From Arcobacter aquimarinus (GTDB taxonomy: Bacteria > Campylobacterota > Campylobacteria > Campylobacterales > Arcobacteraceae): a stretch of 64,000 bases of DNA. The position numbers were made by a program, and so were the translations under genes. The DNA is taken from assembly GCF_013177635.1 (NCBI RefSeq), contig NZ_CP030944.1, positions 2,456,809-2,520,808 of the forward strand. The letters run 5' to 3'. This document shows positions 33,801 to 42,870 of the stretch, piece after piece; positions within the stretch are counted from its first letter, which is position 1; each line of letters begins with the position of its first letter. Under the pieces are notes generated by a model, which was not told where the DNA came from, made no database searches, and saw only the letters and a program-made list of their open reading frames with translations.

Positions 33801-34204
33801 TAAGATACAAAGCTTGGCAACCTTGGTCAGCACTTCATCCAACAATTAAAGTTGATACACCTTTAACTTTTGATATAATAGATAAATGGAATACAAGGTC
33901 AATTGGTGGATTTAACTACTTTGTTACACATCCAGGTGGAAGAAGTTATGATACTTTTCCTGTAAACTCTTATGAAGCTGAATCAAGAAGAATAAACAGA
34001 TATTGGGATTTTAATCACTCTCAAGGAGAAGTAACGCCAATTGAACCAAAAATAACTGGTGAAGTAAACTCTGTATTTGCTATTGAAGCAAATAGAAAAG
34101 TTACAAGTAGAACAGGAAGTAAAAAACTATACTTTCACGAAATGCCAAAAAATAAAGAGTATCCTCATACATTAGATTTAAGACAAAGGTGGATAAAAAA
34201 TTAA
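30839..34204 (+). CDS. Transglutaminase-like / DUF2126 putative amidoligase fusion
   Basis: A 1121-residue cytosolic protein. Residues 1-85 are a bacterial transglutaminase N-terminal domain, and about 150-260 the transglutaminase/cysteine-protease core with triad Cys180 (GSCRDFAW), His229 (LHAWTEV) and Asp245 (GLDSTSG). The remainder, from about 315 (LTMGGEPTFVSIDD) to the end, is DUF2126, which has been proposed to be an amidoligase. The combination of an amide-cleaving or transferring domain with an amide-forming one is characteristic of the family. It starts an operon with a circularly permuted ATP-grasp/Alpha-E protein and a second transglutaminase. Substrate unknown; peptide or amino-acid amide metabolism is inferred. 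Confidence 0.9.
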   Translation: MSLKVVISHKTHYKYDKYISLSPHIIRLRPAPHSRTPIEAYSLKIKPDGHFLNWQQDPFGNYLARLVFPEKTKEFCVDVEIIADMITINPFDFFVEDSAKNYPFEYKEDLRKELKPYLKIEEKNKILKDFVASIDKKEKSIIDFLVEVNQKINQHLNYTVRLEPGVQTCKTTLEKKLGSCRDFAWLFVQVLRHLGLAARFVSGYLVQLTADVKSLDGPSGPEADFTDLHAWTEVYVPGAGWIGLDSTSGLFAGEGHIPLACTPHYNSAHAIEGFSDKCETEFFFENTVTRIFESPRVTKPYKDEQWEAIYNLGFKVDEDLVKNDVRLTMGGEPTFVSIDDMESAQWNSEADGEHKRELANNLSRRLLETNTNGGLLHHAQGKWYPGEPLPRWQTTVFWRKDKKPIWKNPDLLADMNKNYDYTIADAKEFISTLSLILGISDENVIPAFEDPIYYIMKEAELPIDIDPLKYDLKDPLERKTIAQKLTYGLNNEVGYVLPVSFGFTKWITSKWEFRRGHLFLGAGNSPIGLRLPLESLIVKPQVELEQDFQPDLFTSYPALGDYISAVEKRAKKMSKKTTLKNKYSAFVRTALSVEIRDNKLCVFLPPIEKTEVFLDLIASIEETAKRLNLAVIIEGYEPPHDLRTDRIKVTPDPGVIEVNIQPTSSWKELSDNILSLYEDARLCRLGTEKFMIDGRHTGTGGGNHVTIGAMSPSDSPLLRNPQLLRSLITFWQHHPGLSYLFSGAFIGPTSQAPRVDEGRVENLYELEIAFSQIPESGDVPYWLTDRLFRHMLTDITGNTHRSEFCIDKLYSPDSSTGRLGILELRAFDMPPHSQMALLQMLLVRALVSCFWKRPYKHNLIRWGTRLHDKFLLEHYVKEDLKGVVEYLNDEGYEFKLDWFDPFFEFRFPLYGMTMINGMHVEIRSAIEPWHVLGEESGSQGTARYVDSSLERLQIKIKDFNEERYIVTCNGVQVPLTKTEIEGEYVSGVRYKAWQPWSALHPTIKVDTPLTFDIIDKWNTRSIGGFNYFVTHPGGRSYDTFPVNSYEAESRRINRYWDFNHSQGEVTPIEPKITGEVNSVFAIEANRKVTSRTGSKKLYFHEMPKNKEYPHTLDLRQRWIKN

Positions 34205-36694
34205 ATGTCAATTTTTGATAGTTGTAGATTAGAGTCATCATTTGATGAAGTATTTGATAATGAATGTAATATTAGACCCCATTGGAAAGAACTAATTGAG
34301 GGTTTAGAAAATGCAGGAATTAAACAATTAGAACAAAAACAACTAGAAATAGATTGGCGTTTAGAAGATAATGGAGTTACTTATAATATCTATAATGACC
34401 CTGAAGGAAATAATAGAAGATGGAATTTAGATCCTATTCCTTTAGTTTTAACGCAAGAAGAGTGGGATGAAGTAACGAAAGGTTTAAAACAAAGAGCAAA
34501 ACTATTAAATTTAATATTCAAAGATTTATATACAGAACAAAAACTAATAAAAGAAGGAATAATTCCTGCTGAAATTGTTTTTGGTCATAAAAGTTTTATT
34601 CCTGAAGTTTTTAACTTTAAAAATAAAGATTATTACTCTTTAAGATTTTATGCAAGTGATATTAGTCGTGGTCCTGATGGTAAGTTTTGGGTTATAAATG
34701 ATAGAACGCAATCCCCTTCAGGTCTTGGATATGCAATTGAAAACAGACTTACGATGAACTCTATTTCTAACGATTTATATCCAAATGTAGAGATAAAAAA
34801 AATTGCTAGTTTTATAGAAGGATATAAAAATACGCTAAAAACATTATCTCCTTCAAATCAAGAAAATCCTCTTATTGCTTTATTAACTCCAGGTCCACTA
34901 AATGAAACATATTTTGAACATGCTTATCTTAGTTCTTTTCTTGATTTAACACTGGTTCAAGGAGAAGATTTACTTGTAAAAAACAACCATCTTTGGCTTA
35001 AAAGTTTAAAAGGCTTAAGAAAAGTTGATACATTAATTAGAAGAGTTGATGCACAATATTGTGACCCTTTAGAATTAAAAAACTATTCTCAACTGGGAGT
35101 TGCTGGACTTGTAAATGTAGTAAGAGAAGATAATTTATCTATGATAAATCCAATTGGAGTTGGTATTTTAGAAAATATTGGATTAAATCCTTTTATGAAA
35201 AATATTGCTAACTATTTGTTAAATGAAGAGTTAATTCTTCCTCAAATAGCTACTTGGTGGTGTGGACAAAAAAAGGAGTTAGATTTTGTTTTAGAAAATC
35301 TAAAAAATCTAATAGTAAAAAAAATAGATAGAACTGATAATATTGAGATATATTTTGGAAATAAACTAAATGAAACTCAACTTTTACAACTAAAAGAAAA
35401 AATAGAAAAAACTCCTCAATATTATGTTGGTCAAGAAATTATTGATTTTTCAACAACAGCCTCTTTTTCTAAAGGAAAAGTAGAACCAAGAAATACAGTA
35501 ATAAGAGCCTTTTCATATCAACAAGATGAAGACTACAACGTTTTACAAGGAGGACTTGTAAGAGTATCTCCCTCAAAAGATAGTTTAGTAGTCTCAAATC
35601 AAAAAGGTGGAACTAGTAAAGATTTATGGATACTTGGAAAAGATGAAGAGTTTAATAGCAATAATATTTTTAAAAATAGAGTTTTTATAGACTCAAGATT
35701 AGAAAATATCTCTACTAAAAGAGCTGAAAATCTTTTTTGGATGGGAAGGTATTTAAATAGAGCAATTATAACAGCCCGAATGCTAAGATTTAATCTTAAA
35801 TCTATGCTAAATATAAATAGATATGATGATAATACAAACTCTAAACAAACAACAAAAATCCTAAATAATGCACTAAGTCATCTTACTATGTGTTATCCAG
35901 GATTCTTAGATGAAGAGTTGAAATCACCTTTAAATGAAATTATTTCTCTAATAAAAGATAAAAATAGAGTTGGAACTCTCTCTTTTTCACTTAGTTTATT
36001 ATCAAACTTAAATACAAACGTAAAAAATCTTCTAACAATAGAAGCTTGGCGTATTTATGAGAAAATGCAAAAAGAGTGGAATATTTATCTAAAAAGAGAA
36101 GTTTTAACAAATAAAGACCATATAAATGAACTCGATAAATTATTGATTTATCTTATGGCTTATAAAGAATTAATTGATGAAAGTATTTTCAAAGAACAAG
36201 GTTTAATTTTATATGATATTGGCTGTAAAATAGAGATTTCACAACTTTTAATCTCAAAACTAAGGTCTTTACTTACTTTAAAACTTGACAAACTTTTAGA
36301 ATATGATGTACTTGATTCTATGCTTAACTCTTATGAAAGTTATAACTCTTATAGGGCATATTATAAATCATCTTTAGATTTAAAAAATGTATTGGATTTT
36401 TTACTTTTTAACAGAAAATATCCAAAATCTTTGATTTATATTATAACTCAACTACTTGAAGACTTAAAAGAGTTACCAAATGAAGAGAATAACTCTAATT
36501 TAAGTAATTTTGAAGAGCCTATATTTAAAGTATTTTCTATGCTTACGCTTATGAATACAAATAAACTTTTAGAGATTAAAGAAGATGAATATGTATATAA
36601 AGAACTTGATGGTTTTTTATCTACACTTTCAGATTTATTAAGTAAAACTTCTGAAGAGTTAACAAAAACATATTTTTCACACTACAACGAGTAA
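34205..36694 (+). CDS. Circularly permuted ATP-grasp and Alpha-E fusion protein
   Basis: An 829-residue protein. Residues about 60-480 form a circularly permuted ATP-grasp ligase (YSLRFYASDISRGPDGKFWV, NDRTQSPSGLGYAIENR, LLTPGPLNETYFEHAYLSS, GLVRVS), and from about 500 the helical Alpha-E domain begins (AENLFWMGRYLNRAIITAR). In the opposite cluster at 45.3-47.3 kb these two domains are separate genes. ATP-grasp enzymes of this type are predicted to ligate carboxylates to amines; no substrate is known. ATG follows the upstream stop without a gap, so translation is coupled. Confidence 0.9.
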   Translation: MSIFDSCRLESSFDEVFDNECNIRPHWKELIEGLENAGIKQLEQKQLEIDWRLEDNGVTYNIYNDPEGNNRRWNLDPIPLVLTQEEWDEVTKGLKQRAKLLNLIFKDLYTEQKLIKEGIIPAEIVFGHKSFIPEVFNFKNKDYYSLRFYASDISRGPDGKFWVINDRTQSPSGLGYAIENRLTMNSISNDLYPNVEIKKIASFIEGYKNTLKTLSPSNQENPLIALLTPGPLNETYFEHAYLSSFLDLTLVQGEDLLVKNNHLWLKSLKGLRKVDTLIRRVDAQYCDPLELKNYSQLGVAGLVNVVREDNLSMINPIGVGILENIGLNPFMKNIANYLLNEELILPQIATWWCGQKKELDFVLENLKNLIVKKIDRTDNIEIYFGNKLNETQLLQLKEKIEKTPQYYVGQEIIDFSTTASFSKGKVEPRNTVIRAFSYQQDEDYNVLQGGLVRVSPSKDSLVVSNQKGGTSKDLWILGKDEEFNSNNIFKNRVFIDSRLENISTKRAENLFWMGRYLNRAIITARMLRFNLKSMLNINRYDDNTNSKQTTKILNNALSHLTMCYPGFLDEELKSPLNEIISLIKDKNRVGTLSFSLSLLSNLNTNVKNLLTIEAWRIYEKMQKEWNIYLKREVLTNKDHINELDKLLIYLMAYKELIDESIFKEQGLILYDIGCKIEISQLLISKLRSLLTLKLDKLLEYDVLDSMLNSYESYNSYRAYYKSSLDLKNVLDFLLFNRKYPKSLIYIITQLLEDLKELPNEENNSNLSNFEEPIFKVFSMLTLMNTNKLLEIKEDEYVYKELDGFLSTLSDLLSKTSEELTKTYFSHYNE

Positions 36695-36696
36695 TT

Positions 36697-37590
36697 ATGA
36701 TTTATGAAATATACCATGAAACAACCTTTGATTATGCTGCACTTGTGACTTTTAGCCATAATATTGCAAGACTTAAACCAAAAGATTTCGCTACTCAAAA
36801 ACTTTTAGAGTATTCTTTAAAAATAGAACCCACTCCTTATGAAATGAGTGAATTTGTAGATTATTTTGAAAATACAAATAACTTTATGTTAATAAGAGAA
36901 GCACATACTTCTTTAAAAGTAGTGGCTACTTCAAAAGTTCATAGAGTTGAAGAAGAGATAAACAAACAAATTAAAAATTTAAAAAATGTATCTATTACTG
37001 TTAGTGAAGCAAAACAAAGATTAAATAAATACTACAAAGATGATGTTTTAGCAAAGCTATTTTTATTTGAAACAGAGTCTATTCCTATGCCTTCAAATGA
37101 AATAAAAGCTTATGCTTTAGAATCATTCCAAGAAAATAGAAATCTTTTTGAAGCAACAAATGAATTTATGGGAAGAATTTTTAATGACTTTAGTTTTGTT
37201 TCTGGATTTACAGATATTACAACTCCAATAGAAACTGTTTTTAAAGAGAAAAAAGGGGTTTGTCAAGATTTTGCACAATTTGCAATATCAGCCCTTAGAA
37301 GTATTGGTATTCCTACTCGTTATGTAAGTGGATATATTCAAACTATTCCTGCTGAAGGAAAAGAGAAACTATTTGGTGCAGATGCATCTCATGCTTGGTT
37401 TTCAGTTTATATTCCAACTTTTGGTTGGGCTTGTTTTGACCCAACAAATAATAAAATCCCTAATGAAGAATATATTATTTTAGGATATGGAAGAGATTAT
37501 TTAGATATTGCACCTTTAAAAGGTGTAGTTCAAAGTAGTGGTGGAAGTAATTTAAAAGTAAAAGTTAATGTTGAAGCCATAAAAGAATAA
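36697..37590 (+). CDS. Transglutaminase-like protein
   Basis: A 297-residue protein with a bacterial transglutaminase N-terminal domain (1-85) and a core with triad Cys189 (KGVCQDFAQF), His232 (ASHAWFSVY) and Asp248 (CFDPTNN). No signal peptide is seen, so it acts in the cytosol, probably as an amidase/protease or acyl transferase on the product of the partner ligases. It closes the operon 2 bases behind the ATP-grasp gene and is followed by a terminator. The exact reaction is unknown. Confidence 0.9.
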   Translation: MIYEIYHETTFDYAALVTFSHNIARLKPKDFATQKLLEYSLKIEPTPYEMSEFVDYFENTNNFMLIREAHTSLKVVATSKVHRVEEEINKQIKNLKNVSITVSEAKQRLNKYYKDDVLAKLFLFETESIPMPSNEIKAYALESFQENRNLFEATNEFMGRIFNDFSFVSGFTDITTPIETVFKEKKGVCQDFAQFAISALRSIGIPTRYVSGYIQTIPAEGKEKLFGADASHAWFSVYIPTFGWACFDPTNNKIPNEEYIILGYGRDYLDIAPLKGVVQSSGGSNLKVKVNVEAIKE

Positions 37591-37610
37591 AGAGTTTTCA
37601 CTCTTTTTCT
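37589..37610 (+). terminator. Terminator after the transglutaminase operon
   Basis: AAAGAG (37589-37594) and CTCTTT (37601-37606) flank a 6-base loop and run into a T-rich tail; the convergent cysA gene ends beside it. Confidence 0.6.
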
Positions 37611-38672
37611 TTAAATTCCTGCACCATCTTCAAATGTTCTTAAAGCTCTTGGGCGAATTCCAACAATATCACCTTTTTTAATATTTTTTTCTTTAAATTC
37701 ATAATGTGAAATTTCAACTAAAACTGTCTTTAATTCATTTTCTAAATGTGTTAATTCTACTTTTACTTGTGAACCTGCAAGTTGAATATATTTTATTTTT
37801 GCTTGTAAAATAGCTTCACTATCATTTACAGAAACTATTTCTAATTCATGTGGTCTAATTAAAAATTTAGAGTTGTTATCTTGATTTTCCAAAGATGAGT
37901 CGATATTTAATCTTCCATCTTCTTCTCTTCCATGAAATAAATTTACATTTCCTAAAAAATTAATTACAAACTCATTTGCTGGATTATGAAATACCTCTTC
38001 AGGAGTTCCAACTTGTTCTATTTTTCCCTTACTTATAACTACAATTCTATCAGCAACTTCAAGTGCTTCTTCTTGGTCATGTGTTACTAAAACAGTTGTA
38101 ATTCCTAACTCTTCTTGTAACTCTTTTAACCATTTTCTTAAATCTGCTCTAACCTTTGCATCTAAAGCACCAAATGGTTCATCTAAAAGTAAAACTTTTG
38201 GTTCAACTGCTAATGCACGTGCAAGTGCAACCCTTTGTCTCTGACCACCTGAAAGTTGCCACGGAAATCTGTTTGCGAATCCATCAAGTTGAATAAGTTG
38301 TAAAAGTTTTGTAACTTTTTTATTGATTTCATCATTTGATAATCTCTGCTTTTTTGGTTTTACTCTTAATCCAAAAGCGATATTTTCGAAAACTGTCATA
38401 TGTTTAAAAAGTGCGTAATGTTGGAATACAAATCCAATATCCCTATCACCTATATCTTTTTTTGAAACATCAATATTATTAAATAAAATTTCACCTTTAT
38501 CTGTGTCATCTACTGTTTCAAGTCCAGCTATCATTCTTAGAAGTGTTGTTTTCCCACTTCCTGATGGTCCTAAAAGTGCTAGAAGTTCACCTTCAACTAT
38601 TTCTAAATTTATATTATCAAGGGCTACAAAGTTTCCAAAATATTTTGTTAAATTTTTTACTTCAATTTTCAT
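37611..38672 (-). CDS. cysA: Sulfate/thiosulfate ABC transporter ATP-binding protein
   Basis: A 353-residue ATPase. Walker A is [11 protein letters not shown] (about 34-44), the signature is [15 protein letters not shown], Walker [12 protein letters not shown] and the switch His is in [11 protein letters not shown]. The C-terminal beta domain (about 240-350) is the CysA/TOBE-type regulatory part. It is the last gene of the sulfate uptake operon, 15 bases behind cysW, and provides the energy for the CysTW permease. Confidence 0.95.
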   Translation of the reverse strand: MKIEVKNLTKYFGNFVALDNINLEIVEGELLALLGPSGSGKTTLLRMIAGLETVDDTDKGEILFNNIDVSKKDIGDRDIGFVFQHYALFKHMTVFENIAFGLRVKPKKQRLSNDEINKKVTKLLQLIQLDGFANRFPWQLSGGQRQRVALARALAVEPKVLLLDEPFGALDAKVRADLRKWLKELQEELGITTVLVTHDQEEALEVADRIVVISKGKIEQVGTPEEVFHNPANEFVINFLGNVNLFHGREEDGRLNIDSSLENQDNNSKFLIRPHELEIVSVNDSEAILQAKIKYIQLAGSQVKVELTHLENELKTVLVEISHYEFKEKNIKKGDIVGIRPRALRTFEDGAGI

Positions 38673-38687
38673 TTTATTATTCCTTGT

Positions 38688-39548
38688 CTATTCTTCATTT
38701 TTTAATTTTTTTAATTCTCTTGCTACTTTCCACTCTAAAATATATTTTAAAACCAAAGTTAAAAGTGCAAGTATTGCTAAAAGTGTAGAAACTGCAAAAG
38801 CTGCTACGAAGTTATATTCGTTATATAAAATCTCAACTTGTAAAGGCATAGTATTAGTAACTCCTTGAATATGTCCAGAAACCACTGAAACCGCTCCAAA
38901 CTCTCCCATTGCTCTTGCATTACATAAAATTACTCCATACAAAAGTCCCCATTTTATATTAGGAAGTGTCACTTTCCAAAATGTTTGAAAACCACTAGCT
39001 CCTAAAAGTAAAGCTGCTTGTTCTTCATCATTTCCTTGTTCTTGCATCAGTGGAATTAACTCTCTTGCAACAAAAGGAAAAGTTACAAATATAGTTGCTA
39101 ATACAATTCCAGGAACTGCAAATATAATCTGAACATCATTTTCAATCAACCAATGCCCAAACCAACCTTGCGCACCAAATAATAAAATATAAACAAACCC
39201 TGAAATTACAGGACTTACAGCAAAAGGTAAATCAATCAAAGTTATTAAAAAACTTTTTCCAAAAAAAGAGTATTTTGCTATCGCCCAAGAAGCACATACT
39301 CCAAAAACTAAATTTAAAGGAACTGCAATTGCTGCTGTTATTAAAGTTAATTTTATTGCTTGTAAAACATACTCATCTTCAAAAGAGATAAAATAAGCTT
39401 CTACACCTTTTCTAAAGGCTTCAGCAAATATAGTAATCAAAGGAACAACTAACATAATCATTAAAAAGCTAACAGCTGTTCCTATTAATAAATATTTTAC
39501 AACTTTTGATTCATCTAGCGATGTTTGTGAATTACTTCGTGTTTTCAT
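38688..39548 (-). CDS. cysW: Sulfate ABC transporter permease
   Basis: A 286-residue inner-membrane permease with six hydrophobic segments and the EAA loop REFGAVSVVSG-like element (AMGEFGAVSVVSGHI) that docks on CysA. The start is ATG 39546-39548, which has GGAGG a few bases upstream and overlaps the cysT stop as ATGA; an 11-codon upstream extension lies inside cysT. It forms the channel heterodimer with CysT. Confidence 0.93.
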   Translation of the reverse strand: MKTRSNSQTSLDESKVVKYLLIGTAVSFLMIMLVVPLITIFAEAFRKGVEAYFISFEDEYVLQAIKLTLITAAIAVPLNLVFGVCASWAIAKYSFFGKSFLITLIDLPFAVSPVISGFVYILLFGAQGWFGHWLIENDVQIIFAVPGIVLATIFVTFPFVARELIPLMQEQGNDEEQAALLLGASGFQTFWKVTLPNIKWGLLYGVILCNARAMGEFGAVSVVSGHIQGVTNTMPLQVEILYNEYNFVAAFAVSTLLAILALLTLVLKYILEWKVARELKKLKNEE

Positions 39549-40399
39549 ATTGCCTCCATTCCTCTTCTTCTTGAACTCCATCTTTGAAGTATATTTATTA
39601 ATAACAACATTACAAAAGAGATTACTAACATAACTACAGCAATTGCAGTTGCTCCTGCAAAATCATATTGTTCTAGTTTTGTAATAATCAAAAGTGTACT
39701 AATTTCTGTTTTAAATGGCATATTTCCAGCAATAAAAACAACCGAACCATATTCACCTAAAGCCCTTGCAAATGACAAAGCAAATCCTGTTAATAAAGCT
39801 GGAAAAATTGTAGGAAGTATCACTTTATAAAATGTTTGCCATCTTGTTGCTCCTAAACTAGCACTAGCTTCCTCTTGTTCTATTTGAATCTCTTCAAGTG
39901 CAGGTTGAATTGTTCGTACCACAAAAGGAAGTCCTATAAAAATCAAAGCAATTGTAATTCCAATAGGAGTAAACACAACTTTTATTCCTAATGGTTCTAA
40001 ATATTGACCAAACCAACCCTGACTTGAATACAAAGTCGTAAGTGCAATTCCTGAAACAGCAGTCGGAAGTGCAAAAGGTAAATCAACAATCGCATCAAAA
40101 ACTCTTTTTCCCCAAAAGGTATATCGAACCAAACACCAAGCAACTATAAGTCCAAAAAAAGTATTTACAAGAGCTGCAATTAGTGAAGTAACAAATGTTA
40201 ATTTATAACTAGCAACTACTCTTGAATCCGTTGAAGCACTAATAAATGCGTCCCATCCCAAACTAAAAGCCTCTGTAAAAAGTGCAATTAAAGGAATAAT
40301 TACAATTATGCTTAAATAAAAAACTGTATATCCCATCGTAAGACCAAACCCTGGTATTGGGGATTTTTGTCTTTTTAATATTCCAAAATTAAGTCTCAT
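39545..40399 (-). CDS. cysT: Sulfate ABC transporter permease
   Basis: A 284-residue inner-membrane permease with about six hydrophobic segments and the CysT hallmark DLPFALPTAVSGIALTTLY plus the cytoplasmic loop ALGEYGSVVFIAGNMP. It pairs with CysW. It starts 12 bases after the EAL-domain gene stop, so the c-di-GMP gene is inserted inside the transport operon rather than beside it. cysU is a synonym. Confidence 0.93.
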   Translation of the reverse strand: MRLNFGILKRQKSPIPGFGLTMGYTVFYLSIIVIIPLIALFTEAFSLGWDAFISASTDSRVVASYKLTFVTSLIAALVNTFFGLIVAWCLVRYTFWGKRVFDAIVDLPFALPTAVSGIALTTLYSSQGWFGQYLEPLGIKVVFTPIGITIALIFIGLPFVVRTIQPALEEIQIEQEEASASLGATRWQTFYKVILPTIFPALLTGFALSFARALGEYGSVVFIAGNMPFKTEISTLLIITKLEQYDFAGATAIAVVMLVISFVMLLLINILQRWSSRRRGMEAI

Positions 40400-40411
40400 T
40401 TTAAATCTTCC

Positions 40412-41650
40412 TTATTTTAATTTTTTAACATTTTTTGGCTCATCAAACCAATATCCTTGAAAATAATCAATTTCCAACTCTTTACAAGTTTCATAAATCT
40501 CTTTTGAAGAAACAAACTCTGCAACAGTTTTTATTCCTATTCTTTTAGCAAAAAAAACTATTGCTTCAACAACTGCTTTTGCCGATTTTGTTTTATTTAT
40601 ATCTTGAATGATAGAACCATCAAGTTTTATGAAATCTGCTTGTAATCTAACTAAATATGAAAAGTTAGAATAACCTGTTCCAAAATCATCTATTGCTATT
40701 TTCACCCCAAGATTTTTAACAATTTTTATAAAAGAAATGACCTCTTCAATATTATCAATACCTTCACTCTCTGTTATTTCTATTGTTAAAAAATGCCCTA
40801 TATCAAATTCATAAATTTTTTGTATCAAAAAATCTACAACATCTTTTTCCAAGATATCACTAATAGAAAGATTTATACTAAACTCAATATTTTTGTTTTC
40901 AAAAAATTCAAAAGATTTTTGAATTACTTTTTTTGTAATTTCACTATATAAATTTATTTTTTTTGCTCTATTTATAAAAAAATATGGACTTATTATTTCA
41001 CCTTTTGAGTTTTTCATACGAACTAAGATCTCATATTTTTTTTCAAATTGATTGCTTATTAACTGTGCAAAAATTTCAAATTTATCTCTTCTTACTGCTT
41101 CTATTATTTGCCCTTCCCAATACAAATCTTGTTCTATTGATAAAGAATCTGGATGACAAATATGATGTTGTTCAGCATCATAAATAACTAGATTATGTTT
41201 TACTATTTTTGTTTGTTTTAAAGCAAACTCAGCAGTAAACAAAAGTTCAGGATAATTTATAGCAACACCAACTCTCAAAGGTATATATATTTTAAATCCA
41301 TCAACTTCAATAGGTGAATAACCAAAATACCAAATAATTGATTTTATAGTTTGAATAAACCTATCTTTTGAAATATCTTCACTTGAAGCAGATGCAAAAA
41401 TATCTGCTCCTAAATAATAGATTTTGCTATTTAAAAATCTATTCTCTAATCTTAAAGAGATTATTTTTAATACTTTTTCTCCAAAATCATATCCATAATA
41501 GTGATTAATATTTCCAAACCCATTAACATCAAAAATAGCTACTTTATTAAATGTTTTATTTTTATTATCTTCTAAAAACTCTTTTCTATTTGGAAGATTA
41601 ATCTCAAACTCTTTATTATCTATAAATTGCGTCAAATGTTCCACCATCAT
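40412..41650 (-). CDS. Degenerate GGDEF plus EAL domain c-di-GMP protein
   Basis: About 412 residues. The N-terminal half is a GGDEF fold whose signature is degenerate ([10 protein letters not shown] in place of GGDEF), so it is unlikely to make c-di-GMP. The C-terminal EAL domain keeps the metal and catalytic residues: [37 protein letters not shown] and TVAEFV, so it may hydrolyse c-di-GMP. There are no membrane or sensory domains. The start is uncertain: ATG 41650 or 41647 or TTG 41635 all overlap the 3' end of the sulfate-binding protein gene. Its place between sbp and cysT is unusual. Confidence 0.88.
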   Translation of the reverse strand: MMVEHLTQFIDNKEFEINLPNRKEFLEDNKNKTFNKVAIFDVNGFGNINHYYGYDFGEKVLKIISLRLENRFLNSKIYYLGADIFASASSEDISKDRFIQTIKSIIWYFGYSPIEVDGFKIYIPLRVGVAINYPELLFTAEFALKQTKIVKHNLVIYDAEQHHICHPDSLSIEQDLYWEGQIIEAVRRDKFEIFAQLISNQFEKKYEILVRMKNSKGEIISPYFFINRAKKINLYSEITKKVIQKSFEFFENKNIEFSINLSISDILEKDVVDFLIQKIYEFDIGHFLTIEITESEGIDNIEEVISFIKIVKNLGVKIAIDDFGTGYSNFSYLVRLQADFIKLDGSIIQDINKTKSAKAVVEAIVFFAKRIGIKTVAEFVSSKEIYETCKELEIDYFQGYWFDEPKNVKKLK

Positions 41651-42686
41651 CAAAATGAGTTTTTTGAGCATCTTGCCAACTTCCAAAAATATCATTTATT
41701 TTTACAAGTTCAAGATTTGGAAAAAGTTTTAAATCTTCTTGATTTACTAATTCAGATTTTGCTGGTCTATAATAATGCTTTGCTGCTAATTTTTGTCCTA
41801 TAGGTGAATATAAATACTCTAAATAAGCCTTTGAAACATTATAAGCTACTCTTTTTTTAGCATTTTCATCAACAACTGTAACAGGAGGTTCAGCCAAAAT
41901 AGAAATAGTAGGTACAACTATTTCAAACTCATCTTTTCCTAACTCATTGATTGCTAAAAAAGCTTCATTTTCCCAAGCTAATAAAACATCACCTATTTTT
42001 CTTTGAACAAAAGTATTTGTAGCTCCTCTTGCGCCAGAATCAAGAACTGGAACATTTTTATATACTTTTTTCACAAATTCTAAAGCTTTAATATCTGCTT
42101 CTTTGAACTTCTCAGAGTTTCTATCAATATTATTAATATCTTTTAACTCTTGTTTAATTGCATAACTATAAGCTGCTAAATAGTTCCATCTTGCACCTCC
42201 AGAAGTTTTAGGATTTGGAGTGATTACTTCAACACCATCTTTTACTAAATCATTCCAATCTTTAATCCCTTTTGGATTTCCCTTTCTTACTAAAAATACA
42301 ATAGTTGAAGTATATGGAGATGAATTATTTTCTAATCTTGTTTGCCAATCTTGAGGAAATAGATTTGTACTTTGTGAAATTTTATCAATATCATATGCCA
42401 AAGCTAAAGTAACTACATCTGCCTTTAATCCATCAATCACAGCTCGTGCTTGTTTTCCAGCCCCACCATGAGATTGTTTTATTTTTATATTTTGACCTGT
42501 TTTCTCTTTCCAATAAATACTAAACTCTTTATTATAATCTGTATAAAACTCCCTTGTTGGGTCATAAGATACATTTAAAATCTCTATAGATTCTTTTTCA
42601 CTCTCTTTTTTGAAATCATAAGTTTCACTTGCAATTGCTAAAATTGGGGCTACAAATGTAGCCACTATTAAATTTTTTATTTTCAT
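41616..42686 (-). CDS. sbp: Periplasmic sulfate-binding protein
   Basis: A 356-residue solute receptor with signal peptide (1-19). Family motifs include [49 protein letters not shown] and the oxyanion-contacting [13 protein letters not shown] region. It delivers sulfate to CysTWA. It is the first full gene of the operon and follows a duplicated promoter-like element and a short Cys/Met-rich upstream ORF. It overlaps the EAL gene. Confidence 0.95.
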   Translation of the reverse strand: MKIKNLIVATFVAPILAIASETYDFKKESEKESIEILNVSYDPTREFYTDYNKEFSIYWKEKTGQNIKIKQSHGGAGKQARAVIDGLKADVVTLALAYDIDKISQSTNLFPQDWQTRLENNSSPYTSTIVFLVRKGNPKGIKDWNDLVKDGVEVITPNPKTSGGARWNYLAAYSYAIKQELKDINNIDRNSEKFKEADIKALEFVKKVYKNVPVLDSGARGATNTFVQRKIGDVLLAWENEAFLAINELGKDEFEIVVPTISILAEPPVTVVDENAKKRVAYNVSKAYLEYLYSPIGQKLAAKHYYRPAKSELVNQEDLKLFPNLELVKINDIFGSWQDAQKTHFDDGGTFDAIYR

Positions 42687-42705
42687 TTTATTTTCCTGTT
42701 TAAAC

Positions 42706-42747
42706 TAATATACACTAAATGTATGAATATTAAAGATTTAAAAAAAT
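42706..42747 (-). repeat. Duplicated promoter/operator element, copy A (before sbp)
   Basis: A 42-base element that matches copy B at 37 positions (hand count). On the minus strand it carries T-rich sequence, TTTAATATT, and ATACA-TTTAG-TGTAT, an inverted repeat, ending in a TATATT -10-like box about 20 bases before the sbp start. It is probably a promoter with an Rrf2 operator. Confidence 0.6.
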
Positions 42748-42756
42748 CTCACCTTA

Positions 42757-42798
42757 TTATTTTGAACGAATCTTTATTTTACTCATGGGACACATCAT
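42757..42798 (-). CDS. Cys/Met-rich 13-residue upstream ORF (candidate leader peptide)
   Basis: On the minus strand, AAGGAG lies 5 bases before an ATG that opens a 13-codon ORF: MMCPMSKIKIRSK, then two in-frame-adjacent stop triplets. Four of the first five residues apart from Pro are sulfur amino acids. It lies between the Rrf2 gene and sbp and has its own copy of the promoter-like element. Short upstream ORFs rich in cysteine control sulfur genes in other bacteria by attenuation; applied here, ribosome stalling at Cys/Met codons could sense starvation. There is no proof that it is translated. Confidence 0.5.
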   Translation of the reverse strand: MMCPMSKIKIRSK

Positions 42799-42815
42799 TT
42801 TTGCTCCTTCTAATA

Positions 42816-42857
42816 TAATATACACTAAATAGGTGAATATTAAAAGTTTAAAAAAAT
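42816..42857 (-). repeat. Duplicated promoter/operator element, copy B (before the leader ORF)
   Basis: Second copy of the 42-base element, identical to copy A except for positions 16-18 and 30-31. Reading on the minus strand it contains TTCACCTATTTAGTGTATAT, which resembles the Rrf2 gene's own operator, and ends just ahead of the leader ORF ribosome site. Confidence 0.6.
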
Positions 42858-42870
42858 ATAGATGCTTAGG

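Noticed and set aside
42747..42757. Possible intrinsic terminator (attenuator) between the leader ORF and sbp
   Set aside because: The stem GATTT/AAATC is only 5 bp with no G/C-rich core, so I cannot claim a terminator; an attenuation mechanism would need another structure.
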